Assembly (NCBI GenBank): GCA_964431205.1
Contig: CAYSIX010000146.1
Location: 1-10,502 of the forward strand
DNA from: CAYSIX01 sp964431205
Lineage (GTDB): Bacteria > Planctomycetota > Phycisphaerae > Phycisphaerales > Phycisphaeraceae
DNA length: 10,502 nucleotides
Reading direction: 5' to 3'
The first letter of the stretch is position 1; each line of letters opens with the position of its first letter. Below are positions 1 to 6,876 of this stretch, in pieces. A model generated the notes under the pieces. That model saw nothing but the letters and a program-made list of their open reading frames with translations, was not told the DNA's origin and did not search any database. The position numbers and the translations under genes were made by a program.

Positions 1-1184
1 TGTTCGAGGAGGCGGTCGGGTATGCGCGCCAAGGGTACCCGGTTTCGCCGATCACGGCGGGGGCGTGGGCGCGGGCGGTCGGCACATTTGCCGGGTTCGA
101 CGGGTTTCAGCAGACGTTCACGATCGGCGGGCGGGCGCCGCGTGCGGGCGAGGTGTTTCGTTGTGGCGAGCTGGCCGAGACGCTGGAGGCGATCGCGGCG
201 ACGCGGGGCGAGGCGTTTTATCGCGGCCCGTTGGCCGAGCGGATCGTGGCGGACGCCGAGCGGCACGGCGCGGCGATGACGCTCGAGGACCTGGCCGGCT
301 ACGAGCCGGAGTGGGTCGAGCCGATCGGGCAGGCGTACGCCGGCGTGCGTCTGCACGAGCTCCCGCCGAACGGGCAGGGGATCGCGGCGTTGATCGCGCT
401 GGGCGTGCTGCGGCACCGGGATGTCACGGCGTATCCCGTGGACAGCGCCGAGAGCATCCACGCGCAGGCCGAGGCGATGAAGATCGCGTTCGCCGAGGCG
501 CACCGCCACGTGGCGGACCCGCGTCGGATGCGGGTGACGACGCGGCAGATGCTCGACCCGGCGTACCTGGCCGAGCGGGCGGGGGAGATCGACATGGCCC
601 GGGCTTCGACGCCGACGACGCGGCTGCCGGTCAATCGCGGGACGGTGTACCTGACGGCGGCGGACGCGGCGGGGATGATGGTCTCGTTCATCCAGTCGAA
701 CTATCACGGGTTCGGCTCGGGCGTGGTGGTGCCGGGGACGGGGATCAGCCTGCAGAACCGAGGCTACGGTTTCAGCCTGGAGCCGGGGCACCCGAACGAG
801 GTGGCGGGCGGGACGCGGCCGTTCCACACGATCATCCCGGCGTTCGTGACGCGCGGCGGGGAGGCGGTGATGAGCTTCGGCGTGATGGGCGGGCACATGC
901 AGGCGCAGGGGCACGTGCAGATGATGGTGCGCGTGTTCGATTATGGGCAGAACCCGCAGGCGGCGGCGGACGCGCCGCGTTGGCACGTGACCGAGGACTT
1001 CCGCCTGGCGCTGGAGCCCGGGCACGATCCGGCGGTGGTCGAGGCGCTGCGGCGGCGCGGGCACCGGATCGTCGAGGACCCGACGACCGTGACGTTCGGC
1101 GGGGCGCAGCTCATCCAGCGGCTGGAGGACGGGTACCTCGCGGCGTCGGACCCGCGCAAGGACGGGCAGGCGGTGGGGTATTGA
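1..1184 (+). CDS. ggt: Gamma-glutamyltransferase / glutathione hydrolase family protein, 5' end outside window
   Basis: The frame (phase starting at base 3) is open from the window edge to TGA at 1182-1184, about 393 codons. Family members run about 530-580 residues, so this is roughly the C-terminal two thirds. These Ntn-hydrolases cleave the gamma-glutamyl bond of glutathione and related compounds and mature by autocleavage before a threonine. Here the expected small-subunit start is the Thr codon at 642-644 in GTVYLTAADAAG, which aligns with TTHYSVVD of E. coli Ggt (Thr, then Asp seven residues on). It is followed by SFIQSNYHGFGSGVVVPGTG, then TRPFHTIIPAF, GGHMQAQGH and DYGQNP...APRW. These motifs are closer to the YwrD-like branch than to E. 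coli Ggt, so the substrate is uncertain. The GTG at 153 is an internal valine, because coding-quality sequence continues upstream. Signal peptide cannot be judged. The gene converges on the toxin gene, leaving a 26-bp gap with no terminator. Confidence 0.9.
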   Translation, partial: FEEAVGYARQGYPVSPITAGAWARAVGTFAGFDGFQQTFTIGGRAPRAGEVFRCGELAETLEAIAATRGEAFYRGPLAERIVADAERHGAAMTLEDLAGYEPEWVEPIGQAYAGVRLHELPPNGQGIAALIALGVLRHRDVTAYPVDSAESIHAQAEAMKIAFAEAHRHVADPRRMRVTTRQMLDPAYLAERAGEIDMARASTPTTRLPVNRGTVYLTAADAAGMMVSFIQSNYHGFGSGVVVPGTGISLQNRGYGFSLEPGHPNEVAGGTRPFHTIIPAFVTRGGEAVMSFGVMGGHMQAQGHVQMMVRVFDYGQNPQAAADAPRWHVTEDFRLALEPGHDPAVVEALRRRGHRIVEDPTTVTFGGAQLIQRLEDGYLAASDPRKDGQAVGY

Positions 1185-1210
1185 GCGGCTTCGTCTGCGG
1201 CGTGGCCTGG

Positions 1211-1501
1211 TTAGGCATCGCGGTCGTCTTCAACGTGCCCGATCCCGTGAACCCACAAAAACCGTTCGTCCTGCGCATACTTGAACAGCACGGCAAAGCG
1301 ATGCACGACCGAGTCGCCCATCACGGTGAACTCGTAGGCCTGAAAGCCCGGCGGATAAGGCGGTGTCGGCGCGGGTCGGCTCAGGCGGACGGGTTCGGCG
1401 GCGAGGCGGTAGAGGTGATCAACGACGCGCCCGCGGATCTCCGCCGGCAGATTGCGGAGGCGATCGGCCGCCCTCGTGGAAAGTTCGACCTCATACGGCA
1501 T
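1211..1501 (-). CDS. RelE/ParE-like toxin of a Panacea-type toxin-antitoxin pair
   Basis: This 96-residue basic protein has the length and layout of the RelE/ParE fold. It starts with a beta strand (YEVELSTRAADRLRNLP), followed by a helical pair rich in Arg and Leu. A later beta region, HRFAVLFKYAQDERFLWVHGIGHVED, has the typical 'R.aVlF....e....V..IgH' ending. RelE members cut mRNA on the ribosome and ParE members poison gyrase; which applies here cannot be read from the sequence. The ATG (1501-1499) overlaps the TGA of the upstream gene by one base (TGATG), so translation is probably coupled. There is no separate Shine-Dalgarno. The central segment SRPAPTPPYPPGF is proline-rich and unusual for the family. 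The toxin assignment rests on fold-like pattern plus its antitoxin neighbour, so a non-toxic RelE-like protein remains possible. Confidence 0.7.
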   Translation of the reverse strand: MPYEVELSTRAADRLRNLPAEIRGRVVDHLYRLAAEPVRLSRPAPTPPYPPGFQAYEFTVMGDSVVHRFAVLFKYAQDERFLWVHGIGHVEDDRDA

Positions 1502-2067
1502 CAGCCATCGAAACTCTTGACCAGGTCGTCCAGCCGGATGCCGCGGCCGTTGGCGAGCTCGTCCTCACTCTCGGCGATCGCGCGCGGCTCGAGCCCGGGG
1601 ATCGTGCGACGCCGCAACTGCTCACCGAACCAGTCGCGGATCGATTCCGGATCGACCGGCTCGCGCCCGGAATCGGAAGGCCCGCGATCGCCCCAGGCTT
1701 CCTGCCAGGGGCGTTCGGCGTGTGTCATCCGCCAGAGCTGGGACGCGGAGTACCGCTTGTAGCCCTCCCAGACGGAGGCGACAAAGGCCTTGTCTTCATC
1801 GCTGAGCGGAACAAACTCGCTACCCTCGGACGGCGGGATGGAGGCGTCGGCGAAGGCTGCGAAAACGGGATAGACCTCGACGACGACCGGGCCGTGCCGC
1901 CATGCCTCAATCGTGCTTTCGAACGCCGGTCGGCCGCGCCACGCCAACGACCAGCCTTGCACGTAATAAAGCAGCTTCTGGAGACGCAGGTGCGTCAGCG
2001 GATCCGGTTCGGGCTCCTGGTGCGCCAGATGGATCAGATACCGCGCAATGTAAAGGGCCTGGGTCAT
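1501..2067 (-). CDS. panA: Panacea-domain (DUF4065 / SocA-PanA-like) antitoxin
   Basis: This 188-residue protein carries the Panacea (DUF4065) signature. Residues 27-42 read LRLQKLLYYVQGWSLA, residues 54-66 read EAWRHGPVVVEVY, and residues 111-124 read LWRMTHAERPWQEA. The family includes SocA, the ClpXP adaptor of Caulobacter, and the PanA antitoxins, which pair with many unrelated toxins. Its one-base overlap with a RelE-like gene fits that role. I chose the ATG at 2067 because family members begin right at the first helix (here MTQALYIARYLIHLA). A GTG at 2100 in the same frame would add 11 residues and has a better ribosome site (AGGGA, 5 bases upstream), so the longer form is a real alternative. 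The gene lies 118 bp downstream of trxB on the same strand, with no terminator between them. It may have its own promoter near 2127-2132. Confidence 0.85.
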   Translation of the reverse strand: MTQALYIARYLIHLAHQEPEPDPLTHLRLQKLLYYVQGWSLAWRGRPAFESTIEAWRHGPVVVEVYPVFAAFADASIPPSEGSEFVPLSDEDKAFVASVWEGYKRYSASQLWRMTHAERPWQEAWGDRGPSDSGREPVDPESIRDWFGEQLRRRTIPGLEPRAIAESEDELANGRGIRLDDLVKSFDG

Positions 2068-2121
2068 CGTTCGCCGCGTTTCCAGAATCGGCGGATCCAC
2101 GCCGTTCCCTGCAGTCCGTTC

Positions 2122-2132
2122 ATCACATGATA
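2122..2132 (-). promoter_or_regulatory. Possible -10 element and small palindrome upstream of the toxin-antitoxin pair
   Basis: On the minus strand the hexamer TATCAT (2132-2127) resembles a -10 box. It overlaps the 10-bp inverted repeat ATCA-TG-TGAT (2131-2122). A palindrome over the -10 is where an autoregulating antitoxin would bind. No convincing -35 lies 16-18 bp upstream and the palindrome is short, so this is a weak candidate. Confidence 0.2.
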
Positions 2133-2185
2133 GGCCCGTGCGGCACCGCGTCGCGGCTCGTGCGGCGGGGTCGGTCAGCCGCGGC

Positions 2186-3223
2186 TCACGCCAGCTCCTG
2201 CTCGGCGAGCCAGCGTTCGGCGTCGATCGCGGCGCGGCAGCCCATGCCCGCGGCCGTCACCGCCTGGCGGTAGGTCTTGTCCGCCACGTCGCCGGCGGCG
2301 AAGACGCCCTCGACGCTCGTGTACGATCGGCCCGGGTCCTTGAGCCGGATGTACCCGTCGTCGTCGGTCTCGACCTGACCGTCGAGAAAACCCGTGATCG
2401 GCGTGTGCCCGATCGCCAGGAACAGCCCGCCCAGCTCCAGCTCGCGCTGCTCGTCCGTCTCGTTGTTGATCAGCTTGACGCCGGTGATCTTCTCGTCGCC
2501 GAGCACGTCGGTCACTTCCGTGTTCCACAGGACCTCGGCCTTGTCGTTGCGGAACAGGCGGTCCTGCATGATCTTGCTGGCGCGCAGCTCGTCGCGGCGG
2601 TGGATGACGTAGACCTTGCGGGCGAACTTGGTCAGGTAGGTGGCCTCTTCGACGGCGGAGTCGCCCCCGCCGACCACGCCGAGCACGGCATCGCGGAACA
2701 TGGGCAGGGCCCCGTCGCAGACGGCGCAGGCGCTCACCCCGCCGCCGGACTGGGCCAGCCGCTGCTCGTTTTCGAGCCCGAGCCACTTGGCCTTGGCGCC
2801 GGTGGCGACGATGACGGCGTGGGCCTTGACCTCGAGGCCGTTGTCGCCTTGGAGGGTGAACGGGCGTTCGGACAGGTCGATCGATTTGACGTCCTGGAAG
2901 GCGGTGAAGAGCCCGCCGGAGACCTCGTCGCTGGTCTTGATGCCCTTGTCGGTGACGACGCGGGTGCCGAAGCGCATGGCCTGCTGGTAGAAGGCCTGCA
3001 TCATCTCGGGGCCCTGGACGCCGTCGGGGAAGCCGGGGTAGTTCTCGACGTCGGTGGTGAGCATGAGCTGGCCGCCGGGCATCAGGTCCTTGCCGTGGGC
3101 GCGGCCGGGGAAGACCAGCGGGTGCAGGTCGGCGCGGGCGGCGTAGAGGGCGGCGGTCCAGCCGGCGGGCCCGGAGCCGATAATGACGACGCTCTCGATT
3201 CCGTTCTGGTTGGCCTGGTTCAT
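2186..3223 (-). CDS. trxB: Thioredoxin reductase (NADPH)
   Basis: This 345-residue cytoplasmic flavoenzyme passes electrons from NADPH through FAD and a redox disulfide to thioredoxin. The FAD-binding GSGPAG is at residues 16-21 and the redox-active CAVC at 166-169. The NADPH-binding GGGDSA is at 185-190, followed by HRRDELR at 208-214, whose arginines read the 2'-phosphate of NADPH. The second FAD motif FAAGDV is at 308-313. All catalytic elements are intact. Compared with E. coli TrxB there is a short insertion (about residues 40-49, GRAHGKDLMP) before the GGQL segment. The start is the ATG at 3223. It has no Shine-Dalgarno, but TAGAAT sits 8 bases upstream, as expected for a leaderless mRNA. 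The gene is divergent from the c-di-GMP enzyme and shares its strand with the downstream toxin-antitoxin pair. Confidence 0.97.
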   Translation of the reverse strand: MNQANQNGIESVVIIGSGPAGWTAALYAARADLHPLVFPGRAHGKDLMPGGQLMLTTDVENYPGFPDGVQGPEMMQAFYQQAMRFGTRVVTDKGIKTSDEVSGGLFTAFQDVKSIDLSERPFTLQGDNGLEVKAHAVIVATGAKAKWLGLENEQRLAQSGGGVSACAVCDGALPMFRDAVLGVVGGGDSAVEEATYLTKFARKVYVIHRRDELRASKIMQDRLFRNDKAEVLWNTEVTDVLGDEKITGVKLINNETDEQRELELGGLFLAIGHTPITGFLDGQVETDDDGYIRLKDPGRSYTSVEGVFAAGDVADKTYRQAVTAAGMGCRAAIDAERWLAEQELA

Positions 3224-3554
3224 GGGGGCGGATTCTAGCAGTCCGGCACTGGCCGGGGTCGGCGTGCGGGAGGGATGATCCGCCGGCGTCCCGCGGCGGT
3301 GCAGGTCGCCGTGACGATTCCCGCGTTCATCTGATCAGCCCCGACGGCCGTTCGGTCGATACATGGGTTTGTGCGGCGTCGGTCCAGGCTTCTACGAGGC
3401 GCCGCACCCGATCCGAGGCAGGTCCGGGTGTGCCATTGGTTGACCACCTCTGAACGGGACGATCGCCGAAGCGGCGGCCGACGTGGGGGGGGAACGGTGT
3501 GCGAACCGGTCCCCGGGGGAGCGGAGCGACGCCATGCCCACGCGGTGAAGTGAC
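3224..3554. other. Divergent intergenic region trxB / c-di-GMP enzyme with two alternative hairpins
   Basis: These 331 bp contain no credible gene. Besides the trxB -10, they hold two competing inverted repeats. One has 8-bp perfect arms, GTGCGGCG (3371-3378) with CGCCGCAC (3400-3407). The other is CACCCG (3405-3410) with CGGGTG (3425-3430), extended by CC/GG inside. The arms share bases 3405-3407, so only one can form at a time. This could be a regulatory leader of the downstream gene, or chance pairing in GC-rich DNA. I found no recognised riboswitch consensus and no convincing plus-strand promoter. Confidence 0.3.
3232..3237 (-). promoter_or_regulatory. Candidate -10 box of trxB, leaderless spacing
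   Basis: TAGAAT on the minus strand (five of six matches to TATAAT) ends 8 bases before the trxB ATG, so transcription would begin at or almost at the start codon. No good -35 is visible (best is CCGACC with 19-bp spacing), which limits confidence. Confidence 0.35.
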
Positions 3555-6323
3555 ATGAAGGTGTTTCGCCAACCACAGCGTATGCTCGCGGTCGGGTCCT
3601 TCTGGATCGGCGCGGTCGTGATCGCGTGCCTGGTCACCGTGGTGCTGATGGCGATCCGAGAAGCCCCGGGGGCGAGCCCAACCGGCTCCGCCCCCCACGC
3701 CCACCCTCCAGGCCACGAGCCCATCCCCCACACCGACGCCACCGCCGCGACCGGGTCCTGGCTCGACTTCTTCTCCGGCTGGGGCCACTACATGCCCCGG
3801 GCCCACTGCCTCATGACCGCCGAGGGCCGGCCCGACTGGCCCTGGATCGGCACCCTGATCGGCCTCCAGGCCCTCGTGCTCGCCGGCTACCTCAAGATCT
3901 TCCTGTTCTGGCGGCGCGCCTACCTCCGCGAGCAGCCGCAGAACCGTAACCGCAAGCTCATGGACCTGGCGTGGGTGTTCGTGCTCTGCGCCCTGACCGG
4001 CTACGGGCTGAGCATCGTCATCTTCGTCTGGCCGGTCTACCGGCTTCAGGCGCTGCTGCTGGTCGCGCTGGCGTTCTTCACCTGGCGCTTTGCCTGGAAC
4101 CTCAAGCCGTTCCTGACCTCCCTGTCGGCCGAGCGGCTGCAGCGCGAGGTCCGCGAGCTGGTCGCCTCGCGCACCGCCGAGCTGGAGCGCCTGGTCGCCG
4201 AACGCACCGCCGAGATCCGCGCCCGCCAGCGCGAGCTCGAGACCCTCTCGCTCGTCGCGTCCAAGACCGTCAACGCCGTGATCATCATGGACGCCCAGGG
4301 CCGGGTCGAGTGGGTCAACGACGGGTTCACACGCATCAGCGGGTACACGCTCGAGGACACCAGGGGCCGCCGGCCAGGCGAAGTGCTGCACGGGCCCGAA
4401 ACCGATCCGGAGACGGTTCGACGCCTGCGCGACGCGCTGAACCGGGGCGAGCCGTTTCGAGGTGAGCTGATCAACTACGACAAGTGCGGCAACAAGTACT
4501 GGACGTCGATCGATTGCCAGCCGGTGTTCAACGGCGCCGGCGAGCTGACCCACTTTTTCGACATCGAGCTGGACGTCACCGAGCGCAAGCGTTCGGAGAA
4601 GGCGCTGCGCGAGAGCGAGCAGCGGTACGCGCTGGCGGTGCGCGGGTCGCACGACGGGATCTGGGACTGGGACCTGCGCGCCAACCGGATTTACCACTCT
4701 CCACGGTGGAAGCAATTGCTGGGCCTGCCGGAAGACCTGCAGGATTGTGGGCTCGACCCGTGTCTGGGCCGGATGACCGACGCGAGCCGCAAGGTCTTCG
4801 ATCGGGCGCTGAGCCGTCACCTGGAGGGCAAGGCACCGATGCTCCAGTGCGAGATCGAGATGCGTCACGCCGACGGCACGAACCGCTGGTTCCTCTGTCG
4901 GGGCCTGGCGGTGCGCGACGACGCGGGCAAGCCGGTGCGCATCGCCGGGTCGATCTCGGACATCTCCGAGATGAAGCGCGTCCAGGCCGAGCTGATGTGC
5001 ATGGTCGAGTGCGATCAGCTCACGCGGCTGCTGAACCGTCAGGGTCTGGCGGTGAGGCTGGCGAAGCTGTTCGATCGGACCCGGCAGGAACCGGGGTTCC
5101 GCTTCGCCGTGCTCTTCTTCGATTTCGACCGCTTCAAGGTGATCAACGACAGCCTGGGCCACGGCGTGGGCGACGAGCTGTTGCGCGACATCGCCGAGCG
5201 GATCGGCGATGAGCTGGGCCCGGACGACTGCGCGGCGCGGATCGGCGGCGATGAGTTCGTCGTTGTGCTCGGCGGGGTCCCCGACGACGGGCACACCGCC
5301 CACGTCCTGGCCGACCGGCTCCTGCAGATCACCTCCCGGCCCTATCGGGTCCGGGGCCACCAGATCGTCTGCACGGCCAGCGTCGGGCTGGTCACCGTCC
5401 ACGACGGCTATCAGAACGCCGACGAGATCCTCCGCGACGCCGACGCCGCCATGTACCAGGCCAAGGAAGACGGCAAGGCACGCGTCCGCACCTTCGACGC
5501 CGCCATGCACCGCCGCGCCCTCGAACGCCTGGCCATCGAGAACGACCTGCGCCACGCCGACTTCGACGAGCAGATGATGATGCTTTATCAGCCCATCGTC
5601 TCGCTCAGCGACGGCCGCGTCGCCGGGTTCGAGGCCCTGATCCGATGGAACCACCCGCGCCGCGGCCTGCTCGGGCCCGACGCCTTCATCCCCATCGCCG
5701 AAGAAACCGGCCTGATCGTCCCGCTCGGCCAGTGGACCCTCCACGCCGCCTGCCGGCAGCTCCGCGAGTGGACGACACGCTTCGGCCGCGACCGCACCCC
5801 CACCATCAACGTCAACCTCTCACGCCGTCAACTGCTTCAACACGACCTGATCGAGTCCACCCAGCAGATCCTCCACCAGTACGATGTGCGGCCCGGTCAG
5901 CTCGAGTTCGAGATCACCGAGACGGCCATCATGGACGACGCCCAGGACGTGATCCCCCTGCTCCGCCGCCTGCGCAGCCTCGGGATCGCGATGGCGATGG
6001 ACGACTTCGGCACCGGGCACTCCTCGCTGAGCTACCTGAACCGCTTCCCCATCGACGTGCTGAAGATCGACCGGTCGTTCATCAGTCAGTCGCAGGAGAA
6101 CCGGGAGCTGGTCGCGGTGATCCACGCGATCGTGTCGCTGGCGCAGCACCTGGAGATGAGCGTCGTGGCCGAGGGCGTCGAGACCGCCGACCAGATCGCC
6201 ACGCTGCAGGCGATGGACTGCGCGTACGGGCAGGGCTACTACTTCGCCCGACCGATGCCGGCGGCCGAGGCCGAACGGTTCATCCGCGAGGACCGGTCGT
6301 ATCCCGTCAGCGAGGCGGCGTGA
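3555..6323 (+). CDS. Membrane PAS-PAS-GGDEF-EAL c-di-GMP cyclase/phosphodiesterase with degenerate ethylene-receptor-like sensor
   Basis: This 922-residue protein makes or breaks down c-di-GMP. Predicted membrane helices lie at about 11-33, 98-119, 136-158 and 162-181. A His-rich periplasmic loop (four His in 48-59) is followed by YMPRAHC at 79-85. A coiled coil (190-230), PAS 1 (about 230-345) and PAS 2 (about 352-476) follow. The GGDEF domain (about 480-645) has DFDRFKVIND at 523-532 and an intact GGDEF at 564-568. The inhibitory I-site is absent (GPDD where RxxD is expected). The EAL domain (about 655-905) keeps EAL 693-695, NVNLS 752-756, EITET 786-790, DDFGTG 816-821, KIDRSF, EGVET and QGYYF, so phosphodiesterase activity is likely. 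PAS 1 lacks a LOV-type cysteine. Helices 2-4 resemble the ethylene-binding-type sensor, with Cys145 kept but the His replaced by Gly149. The ATG at 3555 is the first start after an in-frame TGA at 3546-3548. The ribosome site is weak. Confidence 0.95.
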   Translation: MKVFRQPQRMLAVGSFWIGAVVIACLVTVVLMAIREAPGASPTGSAPHAHPPGHEPIPHTDATAATGSWLDFFSGWGHYMPRAHCLMTAEGRPDWPWIGTLIGLQALVLAGYLKIFLFWRRAYLREQPQNRNRKLMDLAWVFVLCALTGYGLSIVIFVWPVYRLQALLLVALAFFTWRFAWNLKPFLTSLSAERLQREVRELVASRTAELERLVAERTAEIRARQRELETLSLVASKTVNAVIIMDAQGRVEWVNDGFTRISGYTLEDTRGRRPGEVLHGPETDPETVRRLRDALNRGEPFRGELINYDKCGNKYWTSIDCQPVFNGAGELTHFFDIELDVTERKRSEKALRESEQRYALAVRGSHDGIWDWDLRANRIYHSPRWKQLLGLPEDLQDCGLDPCLGRMTDASRKVFDRALSRHLEGKAPMLQCEIEMRHADGTNRWFLCRGLAVRDDAGKPVRIAGSISDISEMKRVQAELMCMVECDQLTRLLNRQGLAVRLAKLFDRTRQEPGFRFAVLFFDFDRFKVINDSLGHGVGDELLRDIAERIGDELGPDDCAARIGGDEFVVVLGGVPDDGHTAHVLADRLLQITSRPYRVRGHQIVCTASVGLVTVHDGYQNADEILRDADAAMYQAKEDGKARVRTFDAAMHRRALERLAIENDLRHADFDEQMMMLYQPIVSLSDGRVAGFEALIRWNHPRRGLLGPDAFIPIAEETGLIVPLGQWTLHAACRQLREWTTRFGRDRTPTINVNLSRRQLLQHDLIESTQQILHQYDVRPGQLEFEITETAIMDDAQDVIPLLRRLRSLGIAMAMDDFGTGHSSLSYLNRFPIDVLKIDRSFISQSQENRELVAVIHAIVSLAQHLEMSVVAEGVETADQIATLQAMDCAYGQGYYFARPMPAAEAERFIREDRSYPVSEAA

Positions 6324-6326
6324 CGA

Positions 6327-6355
6327 TTGAGCCGGTGCGGCGGTGAACGTACCAT
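6327..6355 (+). promoter_or_regulatory. Candidate sigma70 promoter of the Fur-family regulator
   Basis: TTGAGC (6327-6332) and TACCAT (6350-6355) are separated by exactly 17 bp, each matching the consensus at four positions. The elements begin 3 bp after the stop of the c-di-GMP gene. Transcription would start near 6362, downstream of the GTG at 6343, which supports the ATG at 6388 as the translation start. No Zur-type palindrome is seen here, so autoregulation is not evident. Confidence 0.45.
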
Positions 6356-6387
6356 CGTTTGACGGCGGAGCGCGCCGCGCCCACACG

Positions 6388-6762
6388 ATGCCGAAACGCC
6401 AGACCCTCCAACGTGAAGCGATCTTGGCCGTGATCCATGAAGCGGATCGCCCGCTGTCGCCACAGGAGATTTTCAAGGCCGCGGGTCGGCGGGTCAATGG
6501 CCTCGGGCTGGCAACGGTGTACCGGGCGGTGAAGGCGGCGGTGGAGGAAGGGCAGCTCACGGCGGTGGACCTGCCCCAGTCACCGACGCGATACGAGCCG
6601 GCCGGCAAGGCGCATCACCACCACTTCGAGTGCAGGGCCTGCCACCGGGTGTTTGAGGTCAAGGGTTGTCCGGGGCGGATGAGTCGGCTGGCGCCGCGGG
6701 GGTTCAAGGTGCAATCGCACGAGCTGATCCTCTACGGGCTGTGCGCCGGCTGCCGGCGATGA
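6388..6762 (+). CDS. zur: Fur-family metalloregulator, probably the zinc sensor Zur
   Basis: This 124-residue dimeric repressor has a winged-helix N-terminus, with recognition helix LATVYRAV at about residues 41-48, and a C-terminal metal-binding half. Visible ligands are His17, the HHHHFEC run (His76-79), the two structural zinc CxxC pairs (Cys82/85 and Cys119/122) and His111 in SHELILYG. The set fits Fur, PerR and Zur alike. Zur is preferred because the next genes include a likely Zur-repressed PEP-CTERM protein behind a Fur/Zur-type palindrome. I chose the ATG at 6388 because MPKRQTLQREAIL matches the usual family start and a promoter lies at 6327-6355. A GTG at 6343 would add 15 residues of poor quality. 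The ribosome site is weak (GGCGGAG, about 18 bases upstream). The gene starts 64 bp after the c-di-GMP gene and ends 31 bp before the -35 of the PEP-CTERM operon. Confidence 0.9.
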   Translation: MPKRQTLQREAILAVIHEADRPLSPQEIFKAAGRRVNGLGLATVYRAVKAAVEEGQLTAVDLPQSPTRYEPAGKAHHHHFECRACHRVFEVKGCPGRMSRLAPRGFKVQSHELILYGLCAGCRR

Positions 6763-6793
6763 GGGCCGGCGGCCTCGGGACGCGGCCCGCCCC

Positions 6794-6822
6794 TTGACAT
6801 GATAATGACTTCTCATTATCGT
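6794..6822 (+). promoter_or_regulatory. Promoter of the PEP-CTERM operon
   Basis: A perfect -35 TTGACA (6794-6799) is followed after 17 bp by TATCGT (6817-6822, four of six matches). A Fur/Zur-type palindrome fills the spacer and touches the -10, so a bound repressor would exclude RNA polymerase. Transcription should begin near 6829, leaving a leader of about 48 bases before the ATG at 6877. Confidence 0.7.
6801..6820 (+). promoter_or_regulatory. Fur/Zur-type operator 1, between -35 and -10
   Basis: This is a perfect 8-bp inverted repeat, GATAATGA (6801-6808) and TCATTATC (6813-6820), around CTTC. The arms equal those of the classical Fur box GATAATGA-TAA-TCATTATC but the spacer is 4 rather than 3 bp. 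It stands out as AT-rich in a GC-rich genome. Position within the promoter implies repression, presumably by the Fur-family protein encoded just upstream. Confidence 0.7.
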
Positions 6823-6835
6823 TTCGTCGGTCGAG

Positions 6836-6853
6836 GTGAGAATGGTTTCTCAC
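6836..6853 (+). promoter_or_regulatory. Fur/Zur-type operator 2, just downstream of the start site
   Basis: Perfect 7-bp arms GTGAGAA (6836-6842) and TTCTCAC (6847-6853) flank TGGT. Aligned with operator 1 (offset 37 bp) the two share TGA-k-AATG-ry-TTCTCA, 13 of 16 positions identical. That makes a tandem operator more likely than an isolated RNA hairpin, although in the mRNA it could also fold. The 37-bp offset is about 3.5 helical turns. Confidence 0.55.
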
Positions 6854-6876
6854 ACTGAGCCGACGGGAGAAACGCC

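Noticed and set aside
65..1762. Open frame of 565 codons on the plus strand overlapping the GGT and toxin regions
   Set aside because: Arg/Gly/Ala-rich product out of frame with the well-supported GGT gene and antisense to the toxin-antitoxin pair.
2138..3238. Open frame of 366 codons on the plus strand
   Set aside because: Antisense shadow of trxB, repetitive in Val, Gly, Ala and Asp without domains.
3224..3554. c-di-GMP riboswitch in front of the c-di-GMP enzyme
   Set aside because: No match to the GEMM consensus could be seen. Only simple competing hairpins are present.
3327..5744. Long open frame of 805 codons on the minus strand
   Set aside because: Antisense to the c-di-GMP enzyme, whose domains are unmistakable. 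The product is low-complexity with no recognisable domain, as expected from GC-rich antisense DNA.
6343..6387. Upstream GTG start for the Fur-family regulator
   Set aside because: It would add 15 residues not typical of the family, and the likely promoter (-10 at 6350-6355) lies downstream of it.
6740..6793. Terminator after the Fur-family gene
   Set aside because: GC-rich repeats such as GCCGGC are present but there is no T run. Some readthrough into the PEP-CTERM operon cannot be excluded.
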